The notes: generated from the letters alone by a model not told the origin. DNA of 56,650 nucleotides from Neisseriaceae bacterium (GCA_017934045.1 JAGBKK010000037.1:1-56650); one strand, 5' to 3'. Positions 16,899 through 26,534 are shown, counted from the stretch's first letter. A program made the numbers and translations.

Positions 16899-17345
16899 TC
16901 AGGCAGCCTGAAAGCCTTTCACCCATGCTAAAACGCATTCAGCATGCCCTGCTGCTTTGACTTTTCGCCATTCTTGCACGATTTTGCCTTGTTTATTCAA
17001 AACAAAGGTCGAGCGTTCAATGCCCCACACTTTTTTGCCGTACATATTTTTTTCTTTCATCACGCCAAATTGTTGGCATACGGTTTCGTCAGGGTCGGAA
17101 AGTAAGGCAAACGGAATATCTAATTTGCACACAAATTTTTGGTGCGATGCCACACTGTCGCGTGAAATGCCCACCACTTCATAGCCTAATTGTTTGAACT
17201 CATTGTATAAAGCAGAAAATTCAGTGGCTTCTTGGGTGCAACCTGGTGTGTTGTCTTTGGGGTAAAAATACACAATTAAGGGCAAGCGTTGTGCTGCTTG
17301 AAACACATTGCCTGTGTGGTCGGTTAAGGTAAAAGAGTAGGACAT
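16899..17345 (-). CDS. bcp: Thiol peroxidase of the Bcp/PrxQ type
   Basis: The product has 148 residues. The peroxidatic cysteine lies in YFYPKDNTPGCTQEATEFSAL (about residue 41). The usual second cysteine five residues on is absent (CTQEATEF), so recycling may use another thiol. GISRDSVASHQKF and FVLNKQGKIVQEWRKVKAAGHAE are conserved. It reduces peroxides in the cytoplasm with thioredoxin. The stop and FQAA end come from an uptake sequence. Confidence 0.92.
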   Translation of the reverse strand: MSYSFTLTDHTGNVFQAAQRLPLIVYFYPKDNTPGCTQEATEFSALYNEFKQLGYEVVGISRDSVASHQKFVCKLDIPFALLSDPDETVCQQFGVMKEKNMYGKKVWGIERSTFVLNKQGKIVQEWRKVKAAGHAECVLAWVKGFQAA

Positions 17346-17390
17346 AATATTTCCTTATAAAACAATGTTTCAGGCAGCCTGAAAAATATT

Positions 17391-18464
17391 TCACACCCCT
17401 GCCACAGGGTATGAACCCACAATTTTTAAGAAAGACGCTTTTTCTTTTAAGGCACGCAAAGCGGTGGCAACATTTTCATCTTGCTGATGACCTTCAATAT
17501 CAATAAAAAACACATATTCCCACAAATTGCCTCGTTGCGGACGGCTTTCTAATTTCGTCATCGAAACGCCAAAATCGGCAAACGGTTGCAATAGTTGATG
17601 AACCGCTCCTGCCACATTTTTTGCCCCAGCAATCAGCGAAGTTTTATCTTTGCCTGACGGCGAAGTTTCTTGATTGCCCAATACCAAAAAACGCGTGGTG
17701 TTGTTGGCAATATCTTCAATATTGCTTGCCAATTTATTTAAGCCGTAGCGTTCTGCCGCCGCAGATGACGCAATCGCCGCCGAGTGTTTGTCTTCGCTTG
17801 CCAACACCGCACCCTGTGCATTGCTGGAAACAGGTTGGCGTTTGGCGTTCGGCAAGTTCTGATTAAGCCATTCGTGGCATTGAGCCAAAGCCTGTGCGTG
17901 GGCATACACTTTTTGAATATGATTTTTATCGCTTGATAAAGACAACAAGTGATGATGAATGGGAAAAACCACTTCGCCACAGGCTTTTAGCGGTGTTGTT
18001 ACCAATAAATCGAGTGTTCTGCCAATCGCCCCTTCGGTGGAATTTTCCACAGGAGCAACCAAATAATCGGCATGTCCTGCTTCCACCGTGCGAAAGGCTT
18101 CGTCAATCGTGGTGCAAGGTTGAAGGTGGGCGGCGTGTCCAAAATGCTTCATCGCTGCCAAATGCGTAAAAGTGCCTTCGGGACCCAAGTAACAGATATT
18201 TAACGGTTTTTCTAACGCCAAACATTCACTCATCACTTCACGAAAAAGCCTTGACACCGCCGTATCCGACAACGGCCCTTGATTTAAGCCACGAATGCGA
18301 GACAAAACCTGTGCTTCGCGTTCAGGACGATACACCGCTCCTGTGCCTTTTAATTGCCCAATCGTACGAGCGTGTTCTGCTCGCTGATTAAGCAAAGTTA
18401 AAATTTGTGCGTCAATCGTATCAATCGCTTCGCGGTGTGGTTGTAAGGCGTTTTGTTCATTCAT
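17391..18464 (-). CDS. pheA: Bifunctional chorismate mutase/prephenate dehydratase (P-protein)
   Basis: The product has 357 residues in three parts. Residues 1-90 form the AroQ chorismate mutase (IDTIDAQILTLLNQRAEHARTIG). Residues about 95-270 form prephenate dehydratase (YLGPEGTFTHLAA, VAPVENSTEGAIGRTLDLL, and the catalytic NNTTRFLVLG). The C-terminus is an ACT domain with the ESRP motif, LESRPQRGNLWEYVFFIDIEGH, which gives phenylalanine feedback. It makes phenylpyruvate from chorismate. It stands alone between bcp and a promoter region shared with divergent rlmB. Confidence 0.97.
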   Translation of the reverse strand: MNEQNALQPHREAIDTIDAQILTLLNQRAEHARTIGQLKGTGAVYRPEREAQVLSRIRGLNQGPLSDTAVSRLFREVMSECLALEKPLNICYLGPEGTFTHLAAMKHFGHAAHLQPCTTIDEAFRTVEAGHADYLVAPVENSTEGAIGRTLDLLVTTPLKACGEVVFPIHHHLLSLSSDKNHIQKVYAHAQALAQCHEWLNQNLPNAKRQPVSSNAQGAVLASEDKHSAAIASSAAAERYGLNKLASNIEDIANNTTRFLVLGNQETSPSGKDKTSLIAGAKNVAGAVHQLLQPFADFGVSMTKLESRPQRGNLWEYVFFIDIEGHQQDENVATALRALKEKASFLKIVGSYPVAGV

Positions 18465-18586
18465 CGTAAAAAACCTGTAAGATGAAATTTTATAAAGGCG
18501 TTATTTTATCAAAAGAAAGCATAAACTTTCAGGCTGCCTGAAATAATTCTGTTATATTTATCCCTATGATGATTTAGGATAAAACA

Positions 18587-19321
18587 ATGTCTCGCCGATT
18601 GATTTTTGGTTTTCACGCTATTAACGCACGATTGCGGCAAAATGCTTGCACGATTGATGAAATTTATATTGATGAAAATCGTCAAGATAGCCGTATGAAA
18701 CAAATACTGCAAAAAATTCAGGCAGCCCATATTCGTTTAATCGCCGCCGATAATGAACGGTTAACGAAACTGTGTGGCACGAATGGTCATCAAGGTATTG
18801 TGGCGTTGGCTCGTCCTTTGCCGCAGCAGGATTTAGATGATGTTTTAGATACGCTTGAAACGCCACCGTTTTTGCTGATTTTGGACGGCATTACTGACCC
18901 ACATAATCTTGGGGCAATCTTACGCACGGCGGACGCTATGGGTGTTACTGCCGTGATTGCACCCAAAGACAACAGTGTCGGCATTAACGCCACCGTCAGT
19001 AAAGTCGCCTGTGGTGCGGCGGAAAGTATGCCGTATTTTTCGGTAACGAATTTATCGCGTACCATCAAAGCGTTAAAAGAACGCAATATTTGGATTTTGG
19101 GGGCGGATATGGCAGGGACAAGCGATTTATTTCACACCGAAATTCCGCAATCGGTGGCTTGGGTGATGGGTTCGGAAGGCAAGGGTATGCGGCGATTAAC
19201 GCGTGAAAATTGCGATATGCTGGTGTCCATTCCAATGTTCGGCACGGTGGAAAGTATGAATGTGTCGGTGTCGTGCGGTATGTTATTGGCAGAAACCAGA
19301 CGACAACGCAGTGTTATTTAA
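18587..19321 (+). CDS. rlmB: 23S rRNA (Gm2251) 2'-O-methyltransferase
   Basis: The product has 244 residues: an N-terminal L30e-like substrate-binding domain (about 1-80) and a SPOUT methyltransferase domain with trefoil-knot motifs [41 protein letters not shown] and [21 protein letters not shown]. It methylates G2251 in the P loop of 23S rRNA. A partial uptake sequence near 18718 encodes IQAAH in the linker. Confidence 0.96.
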   Translation: MSRRLIFGFHAINARLRQNACTIDEIYIDENRQDSRMKQILQKIQAAHIRLIAADNERLTKLCGTNGHQGIVALARPLPQQDLDDVLDTLETPPFLLILDGITDPHNLGAILRTADAMGVTAVIAPKDNSVGINATVSKVACGAAESMPYFSVTNLSRTIKALKERNIWILGADMAGTSDLFHTEIPQSVAWVMGSEGKGMRRLTRENCDMLVSIPMFGTVESMNVSVSCGMLLAETRRQRSVI

Positions 19322-19391
19322 GTGCATTTTTGTTTTATACTATCTACTTTCAGGCAGCCTGAAACAATTCAGTACAAAAAGGAGGTTCAAA

Positions 19392-19796
19392 ATGATTTGG
19401 TTTGCCATTGCTTTGGTTGCTTTGGTGTTGGAAGTATTCAGCGGCACATTTTATTTATTGGTGTTGTCCATTGCCTGTGCGATTACAGGTGTTTTAGACT
19501 GGGGCTTTCACACGCCGTTTAGCGTGAATATCACTGTGTGTGCGGTGTTGTCGGTTATCGGCATTGTGTTGGCAACTTATTGGCACAAAAAGAAACGCGT
19601 TATTCCGATGAGCAACAACACGGCTTATGACGATTTGGATTTAGGACAAAGCGTTACGGTGATTGCCCAAAACGCAGACGGCAGTTATAAAGTGCATTAT
19701 CGTGGGTCGGAATGGCAAGCCATTGCCGAAACCCCAATCACCGCAAAAACCGCCACGATTATCGGCAAACAAGGTAATGCCTTGGTGGTGAAATAA
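19392..19796 (+). CDS. NfeD-like membrane protein
   Basis: The product has 134 residues with two or three transmembrane helices in the first 70 residues and a C-terminal OB-like beta domain (DLGQSVTVIAQNADGSYKVHYRGSEWQAIAETPI). This is the short NfeD form, usually paired with a stomatin/SPFH gene; no such gene is adjacent. ATG 19392 follows GGAGG at ideal spacing; the longer frame upstream reads through rlmB's 3' end and an uptake sequence. Confidence 0.88.
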   Translation: MIWFAIALVALVLEVFSGTFYLLVLSIACAITGVLDWGFHTPFSVNITVCAVLSVIGIVLATYWHKKKRVIPMSNNTAYDDLDLGQSVTVIAQNADGSYKVHYRGSEWQAIAETPITAKTATIIGKQGNALVVK

Positions 19797-19898
19797 TTTT
19801 CAGGCTGCCTGAAAATCAATCACACAAACAAGCCTATCGCTGTCATTTGCAAATAGACATATATTGATATATATTTTCTATCATAAATAAAAAATCGA

Positions 19899-19939
19899 TT
19901 GACAAAAATTATATCGAAGCATACAATACACACTTCGAT
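19899..19939 (+). promoter_or_regulatory. Promoter and overlapping palindrome of the peroxiredoxin gene
   Basis: TTGACA (19899-19904), a 17-base spacer and TACAAT (19922-19927) form a strong promoter 37 bases before the first ATG. An inverted repeat, ATCGAAG (19913-19919) and CTTCGAT (19933-19939), straddles the -10, so a bound repressor or activator could act here. The AT-rich stretch before it (19853-19881) has ATAG and CTAT ends, but their spacing does not fit the OxyR pattern. Confidence 0.6.
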
Positions 19940-19963
19940 TTTAATGAAGTAAAGGAAATCAAA

Positions 19964-20665
19964 ATGGCTTGTGATATGGATCGCGTAGAAGCACTTCCCG
20001 ATACACAAAACAACACTCAACAACCCACTTATGAAAAGGAAAACAAAAAAATGGCTTCATCAATGGTTTTACAAAAAACACCCGAGTTCAAAATGAACGC
20101 GTATGACGCAAAAACGGGTCATTACAAAACAGTCAGCAGCGATGACTACAAAGGCAAATGGCATGTGATTTGCTTTTACCCTGCCGATTTTACCTTTGTT
20201 TGCCCCACTGAAATTGCGGCAATGAATGCAAAATATGACGAATTTCAAAAATTGGGCGTGGAAATTTTGGCGGTTTCAACCGACACCCACTTTTCACACA
20301 AACGCTTTGTGGAAACCGAACCCATTTTGGCAGGCTTAAAATTAACCATCGGTGCAGACCCCACAGGCAGCGTAACGCGTGCTTTTGGCGTGATGATTGA
20401 AGGCGAAGGTCAAGCATTGCGTGGTCGTTTCTTAATCAACCCAGAAGGCGTGTGCGTGGCACAAGAAGTACAAGCACCTATGGTGGGCAGAAATGTGAAT
20501 GAATTTTTACGCCAAGTTCAAGCATGGCAGCATGCCACCAAAACTGGCGAAGTTTGCCCCGCAGGCTGGCGTCCTGGCAAAAAAACCTTGCCTGTGGCAA
20601 CCGAAGTCGAAAAAATGACAGGTCGTGTGGGCGATTACATTACCTTGGACGAAATTTTGTCGTAA
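19964..20665 (+). CDS. 2-Cys peroxiredoxin (AhpC/Prx1 family)
   Basis: The frame has 233 codons. The peroxidatic cysteine is in FYPADFTFVCPTEIAAMN and the resolving cysteine in GEVCPAGWRPGKK near the C-terminus, a typical 2-Cys arrangement; GADPTGSVTRAFGV and LRGRFLINPEG are conserved. It destroys H2O2 and organic peroxides. Two starts are plausible: 19964 (AAAGGAAATCAAA before ATG) and 20051 (GAAAAGGAAAAC before ATG, giving 204 residues). The second matches the normal family length; the extra 29 residues have no recognised motif. A terminator follows. Confidence 0.94.
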   Translation: MACDMDRVEALPDTQNNTQQPTYEKENKKMASSMVLQKTPEFKMNAYDAKTGHYKTVSSDDYKGKWHVICFYPADFTFVCPTEIAAMNAKYDEFQKLGVEILAVSTDTHFSHKRFVETEPILAGLKLTIGADPTGSVTRAFGVMIEGEGQALRGRFLINPEGVCVAQEVQAPMVGRNVNEFLRQVQAWQHATKTGEVCPAGWRPGKKTLPVATEVEKMTGRVGDYITLDEILS

Positions 20666-20701
20666 TCAAACACCAATAGTCGTGTGAAACGACTTATGCC
20701 A

Positions 20702-20739
20702 AAAGAGTGTGAAAAAATTAATTTTCACACTCTTTTTTT
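20702..20739 (+). terminator. Intrinsic terminator after the peroxiredoxin gene
   Basis: The 14-bp arms AAAGAGTGTGAAAA and TTTTCACACTCTTT surround a six-base loop, followed by T's that run into an uptake sequence. Confidence 0.85.
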
Positions 20740-20758
20740 CAGGCAGCCTGAAAACGCC

Positions 20759-20787
20759 TTGCCGTTTTATGCCTGATTGTGTAAAAT
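20759..20787 (+). promoter_or_regulatory. carA promoter
   Basis: TTGCCG (20759-20764), 17 bases, TAAAAT (20782-20787). It would start transcription near 20794, leaving a leader of about 144 bases before the carA ATG at 20938. Confidence 0.6.
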
Positions 20788-20806
20788 AAGACGCTTATTT
20801 CAACTT

Positions 20807-20887
20807 ATCGCCAACGCTTGGCGATTTTGTAAAAAAAGCACGCCACAAGGGGGTTGAATGCCACCTGCGTGTTTTTTTTTAGGTTAA
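20807..20887 (+). promoter_or_regulatory. carA leader: two hairpins, terminator and short peptide frame
   Basis: First hairpin: ATCGCCAA (20807-20814), loop CGC, TTGGCGAT (20818-20825). Second: A7 then CACGC (20839-20843) pairing with GCGTG (20867-20871), followed by nine T, a classic intrinsic terminator. A start codon at 20858, six bases after a GGGGG ribosome-site core, opens a nine-codon frame MPPACFFLG that begins inside the terminator loop, crosses the T-run and stops at 20885-20887. This layout resembles pyrimidine-biosynthesis attenuation in enterobacteria, where a ribosome following polymerase closely blocks the terminator. Regulation is inferred; the elements are seen. Confidence 0.6.
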
Positions 20888-20937
20888 ATTTCAGACAGCA
20901 TTATTTAATCAATATTGATATAAAACAGGAACTTATT

Positions 20938-22071
20938 ATGACCACCCCTGCGATTTTGGTTTTATCAGACGGCACAACTTTTCACGGTGTATCCATTGGT
21001 GCAAACGGCGAAACCGTTGGCGAAGTGGTGTTTAACACTTCAATGACAGGTTATCAAGAAATCTTGACCGATCCTTCTTATACCTATCAAATGGTTACGC
21101 TCACTTATCCGCACATTGGCAACACAGGTTGCAATGCGGAAGACGAAGAAAGCCGTCAAGTGTATGCAGCAGGGTTGATTATTCGTGATTTACCCTTAAA
21201 AAACAGCAACTTCCGCAGTGAAGAAACGCTATCGGATTACTTAAAACGGCACAATATTGTGGCGATTGCCAATATTGATACACGCCGTTTGACGAGAATT
21301 TTACGCCACACAGGCTCACAAGCAGGTTGCATTATCACAGGCGAAAATATCGATATAAAACAAGCACAAGCCAAAGCAATCGCCTTTGGTTCTATGGCTG
21401 GCAAGGATTTAGCCAAAGTGGTTACGCGTGCCAAACCAGAAAAATGGACACAAGGCGAATGGCATTTGGGTCAAGGTTTTAGCGATTTAAAACGCTTGCC
21501 CTATCAAGTGGTGGCGTATGATTTTGGCGTAAAAAACAATATCTTACGCATGTTAGCCGAAAGGGGTTGCGAACTCACCATTGTACCTGCCACAACACCT
21601 GCCGAAGAAGTGTTGGCAATGAACCCTGACGGCGTATTTTTATCCAACGGTCCTGGCGACCCTGAACCCTGCGATTACGCCATTTCTGCCATTCAAGTAT
21701 TTTTGGAGAAAAAAATTCCGCTGTTTGGCATTTGTTTGGGTCATCAACTGTTGGGCTTGGCTTTGGGCGGCAAAACAGGCAAAATGAAATTCGGTCATCA
21801 CGGTGCGAATCACCCCGTGCAGGACTTAAAAACAGGGCAGGTGATGATTACTTCGCAAAATCACGGCTTTGAAGTGCTGGCGGATAGTCTGCCTGAAAAT
21901 GTGGAAGTTACGCACAAATCCTTATTTGACGGCTCTTTGCAAGGCATTTCTTTAACCGACCGCCCAGCGTTCTCATTCCAAGGACACCCCGAAGCCTCCC
22001 CAGGTCCACACGATGTGGCGTATTTGTTCGATAAATTTATCGACAATATCAAAGCCTATAAAAAGGCGTAA
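20938..22071 (+). CDS. carA: Carbamoyl-phosphate synthase small (glutaminase) subunit
   Basis: CarA releases ammonia from glutamine for CarB, feeding arginine and pyrimidine synthesis. The product has 377 residues. The N-terminal domain shows [36 protein letters not shown]. The C-terminal class I amidotransferase has the nucleophile in [18 protein letters not shown] and the catalytic His/Glu in [16 protein letters not shown] 20938 follows CAGGAA; the frame is open to 20854, but that part overlaps the terminator. carB is not adjacent; prmC lies beyond it on the opposite strand, as carA and carB are also separated in pathogenic Neisseria. Confidence 0.97.
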   Translation: MTTPAILVLSDGTTFHGVSIGANGETVGEVVFNTSMTGYQEILTDPSYTYQMVTLTYPHIGNTGCNAEDEESRQVYAAGLIIRDLPLKNSNFRSEETLSDYLKRHNIVAIANIDTRRLTRILRHTGSQAGCIITGENIDIKQAQAKAIAFGSMAGKDLAKVVTRAKPEKWTQGEWHLGQGFSDLKRLPYQVVAYDFGVKNNILRMLAERGCELTIVPATTPAEEVLAMNPDGVFLSNGPGDPEPCDYAISAIQVFLEKKIPLFGICLGHQLLGLALGGKTGKMKFGHHGANHPVQDLKTGQVMITSQNHGFEVLADSLPENVEVTHKSLFDGSLQGISLTDRPAFSFQGHPEASPGPHDVAYLFDKFIDNIKAYKKA

Positions 22072-22120
22072 GTGAATATTCAGGCTGCCTGAAAAGGCAG
22101 TCTTTGTTTTTTCAGGTAGC

Positions 22121-22942
22121 CTAAACGCCTTGCCACACGCCGTATGACACCCTATCCAGCCCTGCTAAATCGGATAGGGTTTGAATATTTTTAAAACCTG
22201 CATGGTGTAACAGTTGGCGAATGGTATCGGCTTGGTTAAAGCCGTGTTCCAAGCAAATTGTGCCGCCATTTTTCAAAAACCGCCCTGCCCCATTGATAAG
22301 CGTGCGGTAGGCGGTTAAGCCGTCTGCAAAGTCAGTTAAGGCGTTTTGTGGTTCAAAGCGTAAATCGCCCTGTGTTAAGTGTGCGTCATCATAAGCAATA
22401 TACGGCGGATTGCTGATAATTATATCTACGCTGTTTTTTTCAGGCAGCCTGCTACATTGATACCAGTTGCCCTGTGTCCATTCGATTTGGGCTTGGTGTC
22501 GTTCAGCATTTTTGTGTGCGATTTTTAAAGCATTATCCGAAATATCGCTTGCCCACACCGTGCAGTCTGGGCGTTGTAGTTTGATTGAAATCGCCAAAAT
22601 GCCACTGCCGCAACCCAAATCCCACACGATTGCAGGTGTTTCAGGCAGCCTGAATAAAGCAGTTTCTAACAACAATTCCGTTTCAGGGCGTGGAATAAGC
22701 ACGCTTTCATCAACGCAAAACATTCTGCCGTAAAATTCTTTTTCGCCCAAAATATACGCCATAGGCTCGCCCATAATGCGGCGTTGTTGTAAGGCGTTTA
22801 GGCGGTTTAATGCGTTATCGCTTAATTTATCTTCGCTGTGGGTAACAATTTGTGCAGACGACAAACCTAACACCGCCTGTAATAACATTCGGCTTTCTAA
22901 TCGTGGCAAAGGAGATTGTTTTATCCAGTTGTGAATGGTCAT
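22121..22942 (-). CDS. prmC: Release factor glutamine methyltransferase
   Basis: PrmC methylates the GGQ glutamine of RF1/RF2. The product has 273 residues: an N-terminal helical domain (1-85), then a SAM-binding domain with VWDLGCGSGILAISIKLQRPD (motif I) and the catalytic SNPPYI near residue 180. Uptake sequences lie inside the gene at 22639 (FRLPETPA) and, partly, 22438 (RLPEKN). It is convergent with carA. Confidence 0.95.
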   Translation of the reverse strand: MTIHNWIKQSPLPRLESRMLLQAVLGLSSAQIVTHSEDKLSDNALNRLNALQQRRIMGEPMAYILGEKEFYGRMFCVDESVLIPRPETELLLETALFRLPETPAIVWDLGCGSGILAISIKLQRPDCTVWASDISDNALKIAHKNAERHQAQIEWTQGNWYQCSRLPEKNSVDIIISNPPYIAYDDAHLTQGDLRFEPQNALTDFADGLTAYRTLINGAGRFLKNGGTICLEHGFNQADTIRQLLHHAGFKNIQTLSDLAGLDRVSYGVWQGV

Positions 22943-22962
22943 TTTTTCAGGCTGCCTGAAAG

Positions 22963-23598
22963 TTAAAATTTATGGAAAATTAGTTTATACCAATCTTCAA
23001 TAAATCGCCAAGAAACCAATATGTTAATCATACCTACTGTGAAAAATACAACAGACATTTTTATCCAATTTGTAGTATTCATAATCTGAACTATAAATAA
23101 TGCCAAATCTTCCAAAAACATAATAGGCATACCAAAACCAATAATTAACATTATCACCGTTCCTAATAATGCCCATATTTTTTTCTTTATTGTTTTAGCA
23201 TTTTTAACAATCGGAAATACATCTTCTCGTCCTAAAATCGGTCGAGTAAAAATAAACATTGAAAATAATCTTATAAATCCAGAAATGATAAAAATCGGAT
23301 ACATAAAAAATAAACTTTCAGCCATATAAGCCCCATATTTATTAAACGGAAGCTTACCTGGATTATGTTTTTCTCCTGTAAGAAGTTCTAAATTACCAAT
23401 AACAAAAAAATTATCATCATATTTCGGCGGAATACTATCTGTATAATTCTGTAAAACTTCCGCAATATTTTGTGTTACTGGATTAGAAATCAATAAACTC
23501 TGGTCTTTATTAATAAAAACAACCAAACAAAATAATTCAATAAGCAAACATTGAAAAAATATATTCGTTGCGATTTTTTGTTTTTTATTCATTGTCAT
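22963..23598 (-). CDS. Polytopic membrane protein, unknown
   Basis: The product has 211 residues. There are about four membrane helices (near 10-28, 92-115, 140-165 and 180-200), with a periplasmic loop of about 60 residues between the first two. It is AT-rich with many Asn/Ile/Lys codons, unlike prmC next to it, which hints at accessory or acquired origin. I recognise no family. An in-frame ATG two codons later is an alternative start. It lies 57 bp downstream of another unknown membrane gene. Confidence 0.65.
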   Translation of the reverse strand: MTMNKKQKIATNIFFQCLLIELFCLVVFINKDQSLLISNPVTQNIAEVLQNYTDSIPPKYDDNFFVIGNLELLTGEKHNPGKLPFNKYGAYMAESLFFMYPIFIISGFIRLFSMFIFTRPILGREDVFPIVKNAKTIKKKIWALLGTVIMLIIGFGMPIMFLEDLALFIVQIMNTTNWIKMSVVFFTVGMINILVSWRFIEDWYKLIFHKF

Positions 23599-23655
23599 TG
23601 AATATTTTTTGTGTGCTACTATTTTTATTTTAATATTGCTTTTCGTCCATATTTC

Positions 23656-23979
23656 TTATTCTAATTCAATTTTTTCATTTTCTGATAATTGATTAAGTTT
23701 ATTTTCTATTTCTTTTTCTTGTTCATCAGGTAATAGATTTTTACCCAATGAAGATTTTAATAATTGTGGAACAACAACCAATAAACCCACAAAAAACACA
23801 TACAGCATAGCACCCACAAATAAACGAGCATTCGCAGGCATTCCCACTTCTCGTGGCAAGGGCAAAATAAAAAACGCCGCCGCCAATACAATTAAATAAC
23901 AAATCACCAAATATTGCAGACGCAAATAATAAACCGATGATTTGGTGTAAATATCAACAATGTCTTTTCCTAAACTCAT
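23656..23979 (-). CDS. Small membrane protein, unknown
   Basis: The product has 107 residues with two membrane helices (about 20-40 and 50-72) and a charged C-terminal tail rich in Glu, Asn and Lys. It probably forms a small operon with 22963-23598. No family is recognised. Confidence 0.65.
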   Translation of the reverse strand: MSLGKDIVDIYTKSSVYYLRLQYLVICYLIVLAAAFFILPLPREVGMPANARLFVGAMLYVFFVGLLVVVPQLLKSSLGKNLLPDEQEKEIENKLNQLSENEKIELE

Positions 23980-24026
23980 TATTCAGTTACTCTATTAAAA
24001 ATATGCTTTCAGGCTGCCTGAAACAT

Positions 24027-24062
24027 TAAAAAAACGCTCCCCAAAACTTTTCAGGGAGCGTT
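24027..24062 (-). terminator. Terminator of the yidC operon
   Basis: AACGCTCCC (24033-24041) and GGGAGCGTT (24054-24062) pair. On the minus strand the hairpin is followed by a run of T. It lies 10 bp past the yidC stop. Confidence 0.8.
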
Positions 24063-24071
24063 ATTTTAACA

Positions 24072-25697
24072 TTATGCCTTAACACTGGCTTTTTCAATTT
24101 GGCGGTTAATCCACCATTGTTGGGCAATCGACAAAATGTTATTCACCACCCAATACAACACCAAACCTGCTGGGAAGAAGAAGAACATTACCGAAAACAC
24201 CACAGGCATAATCTTCATCATTTTGGCTTGCATGGGGTCGGTTGGCGGCGGGCTTAAATAGGTTTGTAAAAACATCGTGCCTGCCATCACAATCGGCAAA
24301 ATAAAATAGGGGTCGGTGCGTGCCAAGTCGGTAATCCAGCCGATCCACGGTGCTTGACGCAGTTCGACTGAACTTAATAACGCCCAGTATAAGCCCAAAA
24401 ATACGGGAATTTGCAACAAAATCGGCAAGCAACCGCCTAATGGATTGATTTTTTCGCGTTTGTACAATGCCATCATTTCTTGTTGTTGTTTCATTTTGTC
24501 ATCAACATACAAGACTTTTAACTCTTGCAATTTGGGGGCAACGGCACGCATTTTTGCCATAGATTTGTAAGATGCGGCGTTTAAGGGATACAACACGATT
24601 TTTACCAAAATCACCAACAACACAATCGCCCAGCCCCAGTTATGCACCAAACCGTGCAGTTTTTGCAATAACCAAAACAAAGGAGACGCAAACAAATGCA
24701 CTTTGCCATAGTCTTTAACTAATTGAAAATTATCCGCAACTTGCGTTAATGCAGCGTATTCTTGCGGACCTGCATACAGTTTCATCGGAATATTCATTAC
24801 GCCTTGTGCTGGCAAATCAGGCAATGGCACCAGAACGCCAGCGGAATATAAACCGTCTTTACTGCGTTTCACAAAATCAGGCGAACACGGTTTGGCACCG
24901 CACACGGTGGGCTGATTTTTCGCCTGCATAATCCACGCCGACACAAAATAATGCTGAATAATGCCCACCCAGCCTGTGTTGGTTTGTTTCACAAATTCGG
25001 CTTTGCCTTTGGCAATATCGTCAAACGGCACTTTTTCAAACTTACCTTCTGGCGTGTATAACACAGGGCCTGTGTAAGTTTGCGTAAATTGCGTACCGCC
25101 CGCAGGTTTGTGGTCATCACGCAACAAGCGATACATCGCATTTAACTGAATGGGGCTGCCTGAACGGTTTTCCACACGATAATCCACATCTAACAAATAA
25201 CTGCCTTGTTTGAAGTTGTAGGTTTTATACACCGTCAAGCCGTTTTCAGCCTGCCCTGTGAGTTTGACGCTTAAAGTGTCGCCATTCATCACATATTCAG
25301 GCTTATCGGCGGTGAAATTAACTGCCACATATTGATTATCCGCAGAATTGATTAAACCGCTTTGTGCAATGTATGAATTTTTTTCAGAATTTTCAAATAA
25401 AACAAAGGGTTTGTTTTCGTCTTCGGTTGAATTGTGGCGTGTGAAAGACAAATCACGAATATCGCCACTGGCTTCATCAATATGCAAATTAAATACATCA
25501 GTTTGCACACTGATTAAGCGAGAAGTGCTTAATTTTTCACTTTCTACCGTTTGATTAGCCACAACCTGCGTTTGATTTTCAGGCAGCGTAGTCGCTGGCG
25601 GCGGCGGCGGAAAAAGATAATTCCACACAAGCAAAATCAGTGCGGCGATGATAATAAACAAAATCAAATTGCGGCTATTGTCTTGTCGTTGATTCAT
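24072..25697 (-). CDS. yidC: Membrane protein insertase YidC
   Basis: YidC inserts and folds inner-membrane proteins, alone or with SecYEG. The product has 541 residues: an N-terminal membrane helix (about 7-25, [19 protein letters not shown]), a large periplasmic domain (about 55-330), then the conserved five-helix core from about 340 ([70 protein letters not shown]). ATG 25697 ([10 protein letters not shown]) matches the family; the longer frame would overlap yidD more deeply. It ends the rpmH-rnpA-yidD-yidC operon. Confidence 0.97.
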   Translation of the reverse strand: MNQRQDNSRNLILFIIIAALILLVWNYLFPPPPPATTLPENQTQVVANQTVESEKLSTSRLISVQTDVFNLHIDEASGDIRDLSFTRHNSTEDENKPFVLFENSEKNSYIAQSGLINSADNQYVAVNFTADKPEYVMNGDTLSVKLTGQAENGLTVYKTYNFKQGSYLLDVDYRVENRSGSPIQLNAMYRLLRDDHKPAGGTQFTQTYTGPVLYTPEGKFEKVPFDDIAKGKAEFVKQTNTGWVGIIQHYFVSAWIMQAKNQPTVCGAKPCSPDFVKRSKDGLYSAGVLVPLPDLPAQGVMNIPMKLYAGPQEYAALTQVADNFQLVKDYGKVHLFASPLFWLLQKLHGLVHNWGWAIVLLVILVKIVLYPLNAASYKSMAKMRAVAPKLQELKVLYVDDKMKQQQEMMALYKREKINPLGGCLPILLQIPVFLGLYWALLSSVELRQAPWIGWITDLARTDPYFILPIVMAGTMFLQTYLSPPPTDPMQAKMMKIMPVVFSVMFFFFPAGLVLYWVVNNILSIAQQWWINRQIEKASVKA

Positions 25698-25938
25698 AAG
25701 TATTTTTTTCCGAGTGATGATGATTGCACGGCACAGGGTCAAAACCGTAGCCGCCAAAAGGATGACAACGCGACAAGCGTTTGATTGCCAACCACGAACC
25801 TTTCACCGCACCAAAGCGAGAAATGGCTTCAACGGCATATTGCGAACAAGTGGGCGTATAACGGCAACGAGCAGGCAAAAACGGGCTAATGCCTGTTTGA
25901 TAAAAACGAATGAGTAAGATGAATAATCGTTTTATCAT
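25675..25938 (-). CDS. yidD: Membrane protein insertion efficiency factor
   Basis: The product has 87 residues: [36 protein letters not shown] and [13 protein letters not shown] are the complete set of YidD motifs. It overlaps the rnpA stop by four bases and the yidC start by 23 bases, the usual compact order. The last 25 residues ([12 protein letters not shown] onward) are a variable tail. Confidence 0.95.
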   Translation of the reverse strand: MIKRLFILLIRFYQTGISPFLPARCRYTPTCSQYAVEAISRFGAVKGSWLAIKRLSRCHPFGGYGFDPVPCNHHHSEKNTYESTTRQ

Positions 25939-26270
25939 TGTGTAACCTGCAATCGTTGAAGTTGTTGTGCTAATTTGCCAAAATCGGCTTTACCAAACTT
26001 TTGCCGCACTTGAATAACAAAATCCTGCGGCGGCAGACAGTGGCGATTTAAGCGAAACCACTCACGCAAAAGGCGTTTCATTAAGTTGCGTTCGACTGCT
26101 TTTTTAGCACATTTTTTGCCGACCACTAAACCAAGTCTGGCGTGCGACAAACCGTTTTCGCGGCGATAAATGCAAATCTGCCCTAAAATCAACCGCTTAC
26201 GCAATGCAAAAACGGAAGAAAAATCTTCCGTTTTCAAAAGTTTATACTGTTTGGCAAACGGGTAACGCAA
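25935..26270 (-). CDS. rnpA: Ribonuclease P protein component
   Basis: The product has 111 residues, starting at TTG (26268-26270) two bases after the rpmH stop. [18 protein letters not shown], the RNR box as [18 protein letters not shown], and [12 protein letters not shown] are diagnostic. It binds the M1 RNA to process tRNA 5' ends. A TTG start and tight coupling to rpmH would keep its level below that of L34. Confidence 0.95.
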   Translation of the reverse strand: MRYPFAKQYKLLKTEDFSSVFALRKRLILGQICIYRRENGLSHARLGLVVGKKCAKKAVERNLMKRLLREWFRLNRHCLPPQDFVIQVRQKFGKADFGKLAQQLQRLQVTQ

Positions 26271-26272
26271 AA

Positions 26273-26407
26273 TTAAACAGCCAAGCGTTTGCGACCTTTG
26301 GCACGGCGAGCAGCCAAAACAGCCCGACCGCCACGAGTGCGAGAGCGAACCAAAAAGCCATGTGTGCGTTTGCGGCGAGTAACAGAAGGTTGATAAGTGC
26401 GTTTCAT
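26273..26407 (-). CDS. rpmH: 50S ribosomal protein L34
   Basis: The product has 44 residues: [20 protein letters not shown] is the typical L34 start, and KGRKRLAV the end. It is the first gene of the operon and has a strong promoter (26449-26477). In many bacteria dnaA lies just upstream; here the upstream side holds mobile mini-elements and rseB instead. Confidence 0.97.
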   Translation of the reverse strand: MKRTYQPSVTRRKRTHGFLVRSRTRGGRAVLAARRAKGRKRLAV

Positions 26408-26448
26408 AATTGTTTTTCCTAAACTAAATTTAAATTGCTAAACGGCGA

Positions 26449-26477
26449 ATTACACTATATTTTGACGCTTTTGTCAA
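26449..26477 (-). promoter_or_regulatory. rpmH promoter
   Basis: On the minus strand TTGACA (26472-26477), 17 bases, TGTAAT (26449-26454). The start of transcription would be about 35 bases before the rpmH ATG. Confidence 0.75.
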
Positions 26478-26534
26478 GACTTAAAACGGTGTAGCGTGGG
26501 CAGCTTGGTTGCCTACGCATTGGTAATGCTTTCA

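Noticed and set aside
19853-19881. OxyR site before the peroxiredoxin gene
   Set aside because: ATAG and CTAT ends exist, but the seven-base spacing of OxyR half-sites is not met.
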